Position numbers and translations under genes: made by a program
In this document: positions 9,501 through 18,489 of the stretch, piece after piece
How the letters are laid out: every line of letters begins with the position of its first letter
Numbering within the stretch: position 1 is the stretch's first letter
Assembly: GCA_963575745.1 (NCBI GenBank)
Contig: CAUYUJ010010386.1
Location: 1 to 28,765 of the forward strand
DNA from: Prorocentrum cordatum
Taxonomy: Eukaryota; Sar; Dinophyceae; Prorocentrales; Prorocentraceae
Length of the DNA stretch: 28,765 nt
Direction of reading: 5' to 3'
The notes under the pieces: model-generated
Told to the model about the DNA's origin: nothing
Databases searched by the model: none
Seen by the model: only the letters and a program-made list of their open reading frames with translations

Positions 9501-9900
9501 TTGTTGTTGAACTCTGGTTTGTCAAGATTTTGTTTGATCCCCCTTTCGGGGCACATTGCGTTTTACAATTGAACTGTCTTTCCCGATGTTCGCACCCGGA
9601 TTTTTTTCAAGGGAAAGCGAGGGGTCACCAAATCGGGCCCTTGGCCCCCGAGGCACAACAACGACGGCTCCGCCTGATACTTCCCCACAATGTATTCCCA
9701 AATCGTCTTCTCGCGCGGGACTTCCTAGCAATTGTTGTTTCTCTCGCGCTCTCGCGTGGTATTTCCTTGCAATTAATTCAGACGCCGCGCCTACGACACT
9801 CAGGAATCAGGTTCTCGCTTTGGCTTATCTCACGATTTACCTGGGAATCGCACTACCGCTCGAGATGTCCTCGCGATTCATGCAAGACGCACGCTTCAGC
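9490..9900 (+). repeat. Module M copy 2 with decayed minisatellite
   Basis: The segment repeats the order seen at 8512-9190: GTTGTTGAACT, GATCCCCC, GTTCGCACCC, AAGGGAAAG, CCCGAGGCACAACAACGACGG, followed from about 9665 by degenerate 41-bp units. It is more diverged than copies 1 and 3. Confidence 0.65.
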
Positions 9901-10117
9901 AATCCGCCTGTTCGACCTGGCCGCCCGGGCCCGCCTTGCCCACCCGCCTGTTGGGGTCTACCCGCCAGATTTGCCCGTCTGGTTCTGCCACGTGTTTTCT
10001 GTTCATAGCTCCTTCTCCTGCTATTTTCTCTCGTGTTCCATCCTCCCTCCCCCTTGTCCCTTTATTTCATCGTGTCTCTCTCTCCCTGCCGTAGGGGCTG
10101 CACACAAAACACGCTGC

Positions 10118-10245
10118 AGCTAAGAAAGGTATGCCCCAAGGGAGTACGATCGACGAAGAGGGCGGGTATCGAGGGTTTGGTATATATACGTGTTGAATGG
10201 CACGCGAGCAGATGCGAGCGAACAGTTTTGGGTTGATTGTTGTTG
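10118..10245 (+). repeat. Duplicated segment, copy 2 of 2
   Basis: This is the second copy of 9374-9500. It ends in GTT microsatellite just as copy 1 does, suggesting duplication by unequal exchange at the GTT tracts. Confidence 0.82.
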
Positions 10246-10424
10246 TTGTTGGTGGCGGTATTGTTGTTGCTGTTGGTTTTGTTGCTGTTGTTGATGATGG
10301 CGATGTTGTTGGTGTTGGTGTTGGTGTTGGTGTTGGTACTGTTGCTGTTGCTGTCGTTGTCGTTGGTCGTTGTTGTCGTTGTTGTTAGTGTTGATGTTGT
10401 GGTTGTTGTTGCTGTTGTTGTTGG

Positions 10425-10456
<32 letters not shown>

Positions 10457-10655
10457 TTGTTGGTGGTGGTGGTTGGTGATGTTGTTGTTGTTGTTGTAAG
10501 TGTTGATGTTGCAATTGCTGTTGCTGTTGTTGCTGTTGTTGTTGTAGTTGATGCTGCTATTGTTGTTGTTATCGTTGTCGCTGTCGTTGTTGTTGTTGTT
10601 GCTGCTGCTGCTGTTGCTGTTATGTCCTGTTTGCTGCTTGTTGTGTGATGTGTTT
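10231..10655. repeat. (GTT)n/(GTTGCT)n microsatellite
   Basis: A long imperfect GTT run with GCT, GGT and GAT variants. The frames across it encode only Val, Leu or Asn/Gln homopolymers. Confidence 0.95.
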
Positions 10656-11067
10656 TTGTTTGTTGTTTGTTGTTTGTTGTCTTCGTCCCACCCGCGACCC
10701 AGCCTGCAACCCACCAACTTGCTTTGACGACAAATTCGCCGCCTGCGGCGGGCTCGTTGTATAATCTGTTAAGAAATCGGCGCCTGCGGCGGACCTCTTC
10801 ACAGCTTCGCAGACTGCCGACGACTGCAATTGCGGGGGTTACATATATCGTGCCCCGAGCTGCATGGCCAGAGTGGTGGGGGCGGCGGGGTCGTCGGCTG
10901 TCTGCGAGGCGTAGAAGCCCGCCGCAGGCGCCGGCTTTCAAACAAATTATACAGCGAGCCCGCCGCAGGCGCCGAATTTGTCGTCAAAGCGGGTCGCGGG
11001 TGGGTCGCGGGTGGGTCGTAGGTTGCTTCGCGGGCGGGACGACGACAACAAGCAACAAACAACAAAC
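10656..11067. repeat. Large inverted repeat (about 170-bp arms)
   Basis: The arms at 10656-10824 and 10890-11067 are reverse complements with modest divergence, separated by about 65 bp. Shared pieces, read from the outside in, are TTTGTTGTTTGTTG, CCCACCCGCGACCC, GCTTTGACGACAAATTC, GCCTGCGGCGGGCTCG, TGTATAAT, GCGCCTGCGGCGG and CAGACTGCCGACGAC or its close variant. The right arm has an extra GGGTCGC unit. No coding capacity is seen. A partial copy lies at 5790-6204. Confidence 0.88.
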
Positions 11068-11147
11068 GAGGAATAGCAAAGAACAAACAATGCAGCAACA
11101 TCAACAACAACAACACCATCAATACCAAAAACACCACCACCACCACC

Positions 11148-11179
<32 letters not shown>

Positions 11180-11187
11180 CGACAACC
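11068..11187. repeat. (CAA)n and (CCA)n microsatellite
   Basis: The CAA/CAG-rich stretch with a pure (CCA) block at 11133-11162 is the complement of the GTT tract beside the plus copy at 8343, consistent with an inverted copy of the whole 8.07-8.52 kb module. Confidence 0.93.
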
Positions 11188-11222
11188 GCAGAATCCCAAT
11201 TCAGCCACGCACCCAGGGGCAG
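11188..11222 (-). repeat. Conserved 31-bp motif, minus copy
   Basis: Read on the minus strand it gives CCCTGGGTGCGTGGCTGAA then TTGGGATTCTG, matching 8300-8333. Confidence 0.75.
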
Positions 11223-11316
11223 TGTACTAAATGTCGTACTACATGTTCGGGTCGGACGTGCGCCTCCAACAGAGGCACTCAGGCTACTAGCAGGTCCTCA
11301 CGCGTCCCAGTCTAAG

Positions 11317-11408
11317 GCCTCCTCCTCCTCCTCCTCCTTCACCCTCCTCCTCCCCCCTCCTCCCTCCTCCTCCCTCTTCTTCCTCCTCCTCCTCCTCCTC
11401 TACTCTAA
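11317..11408. repeat. CTC/CCT tract
   Basis: Two CTC-rich blocks around a CCCTCC core lie between the 31-bp motif and the second MITE-like element. Confidence 0.9.
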
Positions 11409-11440
11409 GGCCTCCTGGATGGGGTCTGCATACGCGAGTT

Positions 11441-11534
11441 CGAAGGATCGCACCGCGTCGCCGCTGCACAGTCGACGTCGCCGTTGCATCGCCGATGCGT
11501 CGTTGATGCACCGGCGATTCAGTGCGATCCTCCG
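11441..11534. mobile_element. MITE-like palindromic element, copy 2
   Basis: The termini CGAAGGATCGCAC and GTGCGATCCTCCG are reverse complements with one mismatch. The interior has GCATCGCCGATGCGTCG and CACCGGCGAT. It resembles the 8071-8234 element in inverse orientation, but is shorter. Confidence 0.6.
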
Positions 11535-11554
11535 ACTCTATTCAGCCACGCGCA

Positions 11555-11700
11555 GAGGGGGGTGCGGGGAGGGGGGAGGGCTTCTCAGGAGCACCCCTGC
11601 TTCTTAGAGGGCGCGGGCCTTGTCTATAGATGTCAGGCCGGCACCTTCTAAGAAGCAGCCTCCTTCTGAGAAGCCCTCCCCCTCCCCCCACCCCCTTGTG
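11555..11700. repeat. Hairpin with about 55-bp arms
   Basis: The arms 11555-11610 and 11645-11700 pair: GGGAGGGCTTCTCAGGAG and CTGCTTCTTAGA on the left, with TCTAAGAAGCAG and CTTCTGAGAAGCCCTCCC on the right. A loop of about 34 bases lies between them. It is non-coding. It could be a young foldback element or a structured RNA, and no compensating changes can be judged from one copy. Confidence 0.85.
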
Positions 11701-12284
11701 CGCGCTGCCAGCCTATCTGACTGCTCGGACCCCGTCTGGGGGATGTCTCTAAAGAGGTGCTGCAGAGATAGACGCCAGCCCGGACCTCCGACGACGCGGG
11801 TCTTTTTCCCAGAAGTGGCCCATGGGCGCAGGGACCGCTTGCCTGTCGAGAAATTCTCTGTAAGCTTGTCTCCTGGTTCCATGTTGTGGCTAGCATGTTC
11901 GCGCTCGATTGTGACAACTATGAAGATTTGTTGTCGGCCGGATATAAACGAGTTTCGCGCATGCCCGCTCTGGGAACATGCGGCCTAAGGTCGGACCCTC
12001 GATGAGTCATGGGGTCCGCAGACCCCGTCTTTCCTTGAAGACGGGGGTGCGGCATGTTTTGCGCAGGATCCTCGTGAGGGGGTGCGCTGTAACTTGCAGG
12101 AGGATTTTCGCAAGAACATCTCAAACATTGATTTTGTGAGTGCCCGCTCGAGGATGGCGCACGCCTCGCTCAGAATCGAGTCGAATGACCGCGTGTGGAG
12201 GCCCGAAGTCCCAGGATCCCATTGGGCACCCCTGGGTGCCCTTGGAGCGGGAGCCCTGGTTCATTCGCAAGAGATTGTGGCCTT
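11701..12284. other. Gene-free stretch with overlapping hairpins
   Basis: No gene is supported. The notable structure is two mutually exclusive stems: GGGGTC/GACCCC (12011-12016 with 12021-12026) and CCCCGTCTT/AAGACGGGG (12023-12031 with 12038-12046). They share four C bases, so only one can form at a time. Confidence 0.6.
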
Positions 12285-12289
12285 GGGCA

Positions 12290-12490
12290 GGGCTCATTTG
12301 AATTTCTCCGATTCGATTCGATTTCGATGGATTCCGATTCCGATTCGATTCGACTTCGGATTCCGATTGGGGTCGGATTTCCCAATGGAAGCCTACAAAC
12401 TTGCCGATGTCTACGTATTCGACTTTTCCCGACTCGGCTGCCGATTTCAACCGATCCGATTCATTTCGATCGCCGATCCGACTTATCGAG
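12290..12490. repeat. Degenerate GATTC/CGATT repeat
   Basis: GATTC, GATTCC and TCGAT pentamers recur densely at 12306-12372 and more loosely to 12490. No gene is called. Confidence 0.8.
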
Positions 12491-12554
12491 TTCTGGGCTC
12501 TCCTGCCTTGGCGCACGGACGCGGCAGAAATATGAAGCGATGATGGCCTCGGGT

Positions 12555-12765
12555 GCGCGGGCGCAGTGCAATTTACGAGGTGGCCTTGGGAGTGCGGACG
12601 CAGCGGGAATCTCGAGGGATTGTGGCGTGGGGTGTGCGGACGCAGCGGACATGTCTATGGATCGTGGCTCTTGGAGCGCGGACGCATTGTACTTCACGTC
12701 GGATCGGAGTGATTTGCAGTGGATCGTTGCTCGAGGAGCGCGGCCGCAGCGCAATTTATGATTGG
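12555..12765. repeat. Degenerate minisatellite with GCGGACGCAGCG core
   Basis: Five copies of a GYGCGGACGCAGCG-like core occur near 12555, 12590, 12631, 12673 and 12736, about 41 bp apart except for the last. Between them lies ATCGTGGC-like sequence. The open frames are a by-product of the repeat. Confidence 0.72.
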
Positions 12766-12776
12766 CGCACCTCTCG

Positions 12777-13020
12777 GCTCGTCCTCTGGCGCTTCCCCTG
12801 CCCGTTCCGTGGCGCGTCCCCGGAATCGTCCCTTGCCATGTACCCTGTCGCGTCCCTTGGGACGTCCCTTGGCATGCCCCCTGGCACGCCCCTGGGCACG
12901 TCCCGTGGCAGGTCCCTCACACGTCGATGGCACGTCCCATGATACGTCCCTCGGCGCGTCCTCTGACGCAGGCCCTGGTGCGCCCCTGGCACATTCTGTG
13001 GCGCGTCCAGGCGCCCTGCA
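12777..13020. repeat. Degenerate CGTCCCNTGGCA repeat
   Basis: A unit near 12 bp (CACGTCCCTTGG and variants) is repeated about 15 to 20 times with drift. Similar GCGTCCC units occur at 5398-5460. The segment from 13021 to 13960 has no supportable gene. It contains CACAG-rich simple sequence (13230-13290), and cytosine-rich text around CTGTTGAGGCTAGCC at 13519 is shared with 22232. Confidence 0.72.
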
Positions 13021-13975
13021 CAGCCTGACGGTTCATCCCGTTTCGAAATTGAATCGGATCGTGAGTTCCAGTTGGTTGAGTGCCCCGCGCGTTTCTACTA
13101 CAACCAGTCTTGTACGAGCCATGCGTTCAGGCACCTCGAGTTACAGATCCATGCCAGTTCGGTCCAGATATTGACGCCAAGGACGACTGCATCTGCAAAG
13201 CAACATAGAGAAGAGCACAGTTCAACACAACACGACACTGCACAGTTCAGCCGAGCACTACACAGCGCAGCGCAGCACAGCACATCCTTGGCCTCGGTAG
13301 AATTATCATGGATATCTTCGGCATTGCCACGGCCCATGGGCAAAGTTTGGGCAGTTTTGTATCCCTCTCTGGCTTCGTGGACCGATTATGTTTCATGGAG
13401 CTCAGGAAGCCCAGGTTTCAGTGTTCAGTGCCTCGTGGCGAAAAGCTAGCAAGGTTCATACTTCCTGGACTGCGTCGTCCAAGGCTGCAGCCTCTGCCTT
13501 GAAAATTGCCTTGGGGAGCTGTTGAGGCTAGCCCCGACTGCCTCTGGGGGTTGTCCGTGCGCACCCCCAAGCCGTGACAGGGCGGGCCCTTCACGTTTTC
13601 TAGCCTTGGCTTGTTCCCCTCGAGCTTTCCCAGGACCGGGCCGCCCTGACCACAGATCTCAGCTGTTTCCGGACTGTCCGGGTCCCGGCCAGTGCTTTCC
13701 AGCCCTGGCCGTTTCCACCCGTGGGTTTCTCGCCTGCAATTCTTGACGCTTCGCGTAACCTCCACCATTACTTTTTGGTGCTTCCGACGCTATTCATACT
13801 TGCACGATGGCAGTACGACTCAGTTTCAGCTGCCTTCACTCGCCGGTCCGCCGCTGGTCGCCGGTCTTCCCGATTACCTGCAGCTCCCGACGCGTTGCAT
13901 GCGTGCACCCTGGCAGTACTGGTATTCAGCTACAGCCAGTCCCCTCCACTCGCCGGCCCGCCGGTGAGGTGCTGC

Positions 13976-14208
13976 GTGAGGCTCCGCCCCGCCGCTTTAG
14001 GTGAGGCTGCGCCCTGTCGCTTTAGGTTAATTCGTCGTGGCGTGCCCTGCTTTGACTGGACCCGCCGCTGGCGCGCTCGCCTGCGGCCGCTGACAAAAAA
14101 GTAACCTCCACCAGTTGGTTAATTCGTCGTTGCGTGCCCGGCTTTGACTGGACCCGCCGCTGGCGCGCTCGCTTGCGGCCGCTGACTAATAAGGAACCTC
14201 CACCAGCC
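13976..14208 (+). repeat. Nested tandem duplications (25 bp and 92 bp)
   Basis: GTGAGGCTSCGCCCYGYCG then CTTTAG occurs twice at a 25-bp offset (about 13976-14025). A 92-bp unit beginning GGTTAATTCGTCGTKGCGTG and ending CCTCCACCAG is then repeated at 14025 and 14117. GTAACCTCCACCA also occurs once at about 13757. Recent duplication is likely because the 92-bp copies are nearly identical. Confidence 0.9.
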
Positions 14209-15000
14209 AATCCAGCAAAGATGCCCAAGCAAGTTGCATTGATCAGGGAAGTGTGAGAGCACGCAGTGGAACGAAGAAAATGGTTTGCCGTCAAACCGAA
14301 GATTGGGATCAGCCTGGGCGGGCCTAGGAGTCAACCGTGATTTCCTTCGCGGATCTGTCGATGGGAGCGTCTTGGCAGGTTACCTGGGCCATTGTGGGGT
14401 CCTCTTGGGGCTTGGGGGCATTGGGAAGCCTTTTATGGCTCTCTTGGAGCTCCCTTGGCCCTTCCATATCGTCTTGCTCACCGTGGTCAGCACAGTCAAC
14501 CGATGAGCAACTTCCGACGAGTCTTCTGTTATGGTTCTGAAGGACAGGGTGCGTATGTTACAGAATTCTCGTTGGAAGGAATGATCCAGCAACTTTATTT
14601 CTACCACTGAGTTGACGTAATTTACGTCGAACAGTGGATTTGCGGTTGAAGCGGATTGTGCCTGACAAGCAGGAGGTGATTGATGGAAACAGACACGTTG
14701 AATAGACCAGCGATCAAGGAAAGGCGCGCTGCTCTTGGGGCAATTTCGAGGGCCATCGATCAAAGAAAGGGGTGGTGGTGGGATGATTCGAGCTTCTTTG
14801 TGTTTTTTCGTCCCTCTTCATGTCGGTTTCGGAGCCGTTGCCATTATTCATTAGGTATGCTTCTATTTGCTCGGCGACGGGTCTGCTCTCCGGGGCACTG
14901 CTCCAGTGACAAAACCGAGCTGGAGCCACTCTGCGGACTTCCTGTCCCGTCTTCCCCGTCCTCCCGTCCCCCGTCCCCCTTCTCCCTTTTGCCGCCAGCT
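14209..15000. other. No confident gene; one hairpin and a polypyrimidine tract
   Basis: No protein is supported here. CCACTG-AGTT-GACGTAA-T-TTACGTC-GAA-CAGTGG (14604-14637) forms an interrupted palindrome containing TGACGTAA. The end (14935-14998) is a C/T-rich tract leading to CAG at the start of a likely exon. Confidence 0.6.
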
Positions 15001-15004
15001 TGCA

Positions 15005-15187
15005 GGTGCTCTTCCAGGAGGTGATGGCGGGCAAGTACACGACCCCTCAGAACGCATTCCCGGCCCCCCCGATGCCCAGCAAGGGCTTCAAGCTCGACGA
15101 GGTCGTGCCATCCGTGAAGCAGCTCGACCACGCCAAGTGGGGTTGGTACAGCCCCCTGAAGGGCTACACTTACACCCTGACGTGGCA
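15005..15187 (+). CDS. Likely internal exon, unknown protein
   Basis: After a polypyrimidine tract and GCTTGCAG, a stretch with strongly G/C-ending codons reads VLFQEVMAGKYTTPQNAF, PPMPSKGFKLDEVVPSVKQ, then LDHAKWGWYSPLKGYTYTL and TWQ. Composition and codon choice are those of a real protein, and no repeat explains them. It is followed by a short C/T-rich segment ending CTCAG at 15247, so an intron of about 60 bases is likely, with donor GC (CAG|GCTGGC) or an internal GT. GC donors are known in dinoflagellate introns. The exon probably continues at 15248. I do not recognise the family. Confidence 0.55.
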
Positions 15188-15247
15188 GGCTGGCTCGGTT
15201 TCGGTATCATCTCCCCTTCCTCCTTCCCTCCTTCTCTTCGGCTCAGT

Positions 15248-15330
15248 TTGTGGCACCCAGTCCCCACATCGTCTTCTGCCCGACACGGGGAGCTCTGCCC
15301 AGCGAGGTCGATGCACGTATGACGGCGTGC
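15248..15330 (+). CDS. Likely following exon of the same gene
   Basis: Directly after TTCGGCTCAG the sequence reads FVAPSPHIVFCPTRGALPS and EVDAR, with G/C-ending codons. It joins in sense to the previous exon through the short intron 15188-15247. The 3' limit is unclear: coding character fades near 15330, and a CCT tract starts at 15438. Confidence 0.42.
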
Positions 15331-15437
15331 ACTGGTGGAGCCAGCAAAGCGCAGATCCTAGTTCCAAGTTCGATTATTTCACCTCGCGCGCTGACGAGTG
15401 GGACGTCTGTCATGTGGCGGTGCTTGCCCTCTTGGTC

Positions 15438-15493
15438 ACCTCCTCCTCTTCCTCCTCCTCCTCCTCCTCCTCCTCTTCCTCCTCCTCCTCCTG
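15438..15493. repeat. (CCT)n microsatellite
   Basis: This is a short CCT/CTT tract followed by CTGGCTGCCG. It could again be an intron polypyrimidine tract. The nearest downstream coding-like region is the zinc-finger/ubiquitin-like frame. Confidence 0.9.
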
Positions 15494-15700
15494 GCTGCCG
15501 TTTGGGCTCCCACGCGCGCGGGGGCGCGCGGCGGGCGCACCCATACGGCCCCGGCCGGCTGCCCGACGGCGGGCGCAGGCGATCTCGCAGCTGCGGGCGG
15601 CCTCGGGAGGCGAGACCCGTCGCCTGCTTGGTATTGCCGCCTGCGCAGGCGCCGTGCCAGCGCGCGGTAGACTCTCCGCGAGGCTGCCGCCAGGCGGCTG

Positions 15701-16996
15701 TTGCGGTCGCGCCACGGCGGCGCTTCCCCAGACGGTCCAGGGGCCACGCCGCCAGCGGAGGGAAAGGCATGGCCGTGCAGGGCGACAAGGCAGTGCGGGT
15801 TCCGCAACAACTATGCTACGAGGAACACGTGCTGGGCGTGTGGCAGAGACAGGGACGGCAAGCCTTCGGTCGCCCCCAAGCGCACGCCAAGCGCACCAGC
15901 GCGCAGACGCCAGCCCTCAAGGAACCAGGAGGCGCCCTGGCGCGATCGTGCTGGTCATGCTGCCGATACACCTCAGGCTGCTCCTGATGCGTCACCACAG
16001 CAGTCAGCCATCAGCCCGACTCCGGCACCGACGCCATCAGCAGAGACGCCAACACCGTTTCCGCCACCGAGACCAGCTGCATCGACTTTGACAAAGAGGA
16101 CAGCAGGGTCGTTGCCAGCACCAACATCGCCGACGCCAGCATTATTGGCGGCAGCACCGACGCGTGCCCCGACTCTGGCACCGTTGCCCGCAGCATCGAC
16201 GCCAGCACCGTCTCCAGCACCGACGCCAACCTCATTGACACCGCCTCTGAGGGCGGCAACAGCTCCAGAACCGTCGACAGCATCATCGACGCCAGAGCCA
16301 AGTCCACCAGCATCGAACTCAGCAGCAACACTTCCGGCACCGTCGCCCGCGGCACGGACACCAACAGTAGTGACCTTGGCACCGACTGGGACACCGACTC
16401 TAACAACGGGGACGCCGGCACCGACACCAGCGCTGACGTCATCACCATTTTCGCCGCCGCCGATTTCAGCGCCGAGCGGCAGCTGCATCGACGCCATCCT
16501 CGCGCCAGCGGCACCGACGCCGACACCGACACTGGCCGCGTCGACGCCGCCATCCCCGCCGTGCATTTGTGACGCCTCCAGACACAAAAAAACCTTCAAC
16601 GTCGATGTCGAGGATGCCACCACGGTCGAAGCCCTGAAGAACCTGATCCAAAACAAGGTTGGCATCCCTTCCGACCGGCAACGTCTTATATACGGAGGGA
16701 GGCAGATGGTGGCGGAACAGAGGCTGTCGAACTACGGCGTTGAGAACGAGTCGACGGTGCACCTGACGCTCAGCCTCGGCGTGGGCATGGACGATGGCGG
16801 ATCGCCGCGCCAAGAAGGGATGGACGAGGGCGCGGGGTTGACGCAGCCTGCGGCCATGCTCTCTCTGGCAGCAGCTCTGCCTGCGCCCCCCAGGATCCCT
16901 CCCACAGGACATGGCGGCGACCCAGCTGGCGCCAACTCCCGCGCCGGGATTGCCGACTCCGCCACCGCAACAAGCGCCGCTCCCAAATTCAACTGA
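15701..16996 (+). CDS. Zinc finger, P/T/A-rich linker and ubiquitin-like domain
   Basis: The frame has no ATG before the first domain, so the 5' end is either a spliced exon or decayed. Near residue 24 a zinc finger reads WPC, x5, CGFRNNYATRNTCWACG (Cys codons 15776, 15794, 15830, 15839), RanBP2-like but with C-x11-C-x2-C spacing. About 220 residues of Pro/Thr/Ala-rich degenerate repeats follow. Codons 16586-16789 encode a clear ubiquitin-like fold: FNVDVEDATTVEALK, IQNKVGIPSDRQRLIYGGRQ, LSNYG and ESTVHLTLSL. Against ubiquitin, Lys48 is Arg, Lys63 is Asn, Ile44 and His68 are kept, Val70 is Thr, and no Gly-Gly end exists (LGVGMDD), so conjugation is unlikely and a fused docking domain is more plausible. 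The related finger of the 23.3-kb element suggests a retroelement ORF1; a host adaptor is the alternative. Confidence 0.68.
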   Translation: MRSRHGGASPDGPGATPPAEGKAWPCRATRQCGFRNNYATRNTCWACGRDRDGKPSVAPKRTPSAPARRRQPSRNQEAPWRDRAGHAADTPQAAPDASPQQSAISPTPAPTPSAETPTPFPPPRPAASTLTKRTAGSLPAPTSPTPALLAAAPTRAPTLAPLPAASTPAPSPAPTPTSLTPPLRAATAPEPSTASSTPEPSPPASNSAATLPAPSPAARTPTVVTLAPTGTPTLTTGTPAPTPALTSSPFSPPPISAPSGSCIDAILAPAAPTPTPTLAASTPPSPPCICDASRHKKTFNVDVEDATTVEALKNLIQNKVGIPSDRQRLIYGGRQMVAEQRLSNYGVENESTVHLTLSLGVGMDDGGSPRQEGMDEGAGLTQPAAMLSLAAALPAPPRIPPTGHGGDPAGANSRAGIADSATATSAAPKFN

Positions 16997-17560
16997 GATA
17001 CAGCTGCGGAAATTGCGAGAATACCGTAAGGCTTTACATGCGGACAACATCAAGGCAGGGAGGGCAGTCACTGGCAATCCAGCGAACTGGGAGGCTGCGT
17101 GCATTCTGCATTCGTTGGAGGACGTCCTGATTGGTTTGCGCATGATGGGCTTCAACCTAGACAGCGGCCTTCCGCGGGGGCGCCTCGGATTGTGTTGGGG
17201 GGAGGGCCCCCTTCCAGATGGGAGCCCAATCGAGCCCCAAGCCCGTCCGGCGACCGGCCTCCTGCGCGCGGCGGCTCGCCCCCAGGAGGGCACCGGCGGA
17301 CGCCGAGCACGATGTGAGGACAAAAAGCGCGCCTCATTGATGAAGCTGGGCGTCGGTGCCTACAGCTGCCCCCAACGGTCCGGACTGCAAGGCGCCGAAA
17401 GGGTGAGCAGGGGGCCCCTCGCCACAAGGAGGTGGAGCTTCCATTTCTCGAGTTTCTGCGGGCCGAGTTCGACGACGAGCTGGGGGTGTTGGTTGCAGTG
17501 CAGATGTCCAACTTACAGAACGTCGACTTAACCAACGTGAATTGTCCATTGTTAACGGCC
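16911..17560 (+). pseudogene. Frame-shifted continuation of the ubiquitin-like ORF
   Basis: Where the preceding frame ends, the next frame carries on in sense: PNSTEIQLRKLREYRKALH, then GNPANWEAACILHSLEDVL and IGLRMMGFNLDSG. Near 17430 a third frame reads VELPFLEFLRAEFDDELGV and MSNLQNVDLTNVNCPLLTA. A run of six C at 16885-16890 is the likely site of the first shift. The helical, charged character suggests one protein read through two lesions or small introns. No family is recognised. Confidence 0.4.
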
Positions 17561-18489
17561 CTCTTGATCCATGAGGCTGCTGGGAAGGATGCTCGCACTG
17601 GGGCCAAGGCACTTTGGGAGTCGGGATCATACCAGCGGTGGGTCTGCTGGGCCCCAGGCGATTCAACGAGCATGGGGCGATGGACCTTCGCATTCAGGAC
17701 GCTCCGTTCACTGTTGCCAGCGGCGCGCCTTACTCTGCTGATGGCTCGCCCAGTGATGTCTGGAAGTACCGCGCCTCAGGAGGTTCTCGATTTCTGGTCG
17801 CCCCCCTCGTTGACAGGGGAGTCTGCGAAATGCATCGAACCGTTGGTTTTCCTCGAGCCACCAGTGCGAGTAGTGACAGGGGGGCGATATGGCCCCAGGG
17901 ATGTCGAACAGCACCTAGCTATGATCGCGCTGGGGGGGCCTTTCCGATGGCTTCCGGGCACCGACGGTCAAGCGATGGGATGGCGACGCGGCGCGTGGAT
18001 TGGCCGAGGAAGCCGCGATCCTGGACTGCCCGGAGGAGGCCGAGGACGATCTGTCATTATTTCTTCGGGGCGCGCGGGGGCGGCAGACGAGTGTTGCGCG
18101 GATATGCGCCGGCAGGCGCAAACGGCTCGTTCGCGGATCTTCACGCGGCGCCGCTGCTTCGAGATCTTCGCGCGCGGCTGCGGGATTCTCGCGGCGCTGC
18201 CTTGGGGCGCGCCACGCTTATGCACGATCCCGGGGCCCTGGTCGTGGACTTTTGCGGAGCCCGGCGCCGCGGTGGCCGTTCCAGACTCACGGGGCCATCT
18301 TGCCTTACTCACACCCAACAGGGGCGCGCTGACCACATCCAGTCCTGCATCGGTCTGGGAGCGAACCCTGGCCCAGCAAGCGGTTGCCCGGCAGGAAGCG
18401 AGAATCACCGAGGTGGTCTAGAGGCGCAGTGCACGCGGAGGCAGACCATGGGCGTGACCGCAGGTCCCTTCCAGCGTCTCGGCGGCTAG
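17560..18489 (+). other. Overlapping open frames, unassigned
   Basis: Two long overlapping plus-strand frames (to 18421 and 18489) are open, but neither shows a domain, and GC-rich DNA keeps frames open by chance. The beginning of one, KDARTGAKALWESGSYQRW, is protein-like and continues the preceding region. Confidence 0.3.

Noticed and set aside
11930-12060. tRNA or small structured RNA gene
   Set aside because: Stems are present, but no cloverleaf, A/B boxes or known snRNA motif could be laid out.
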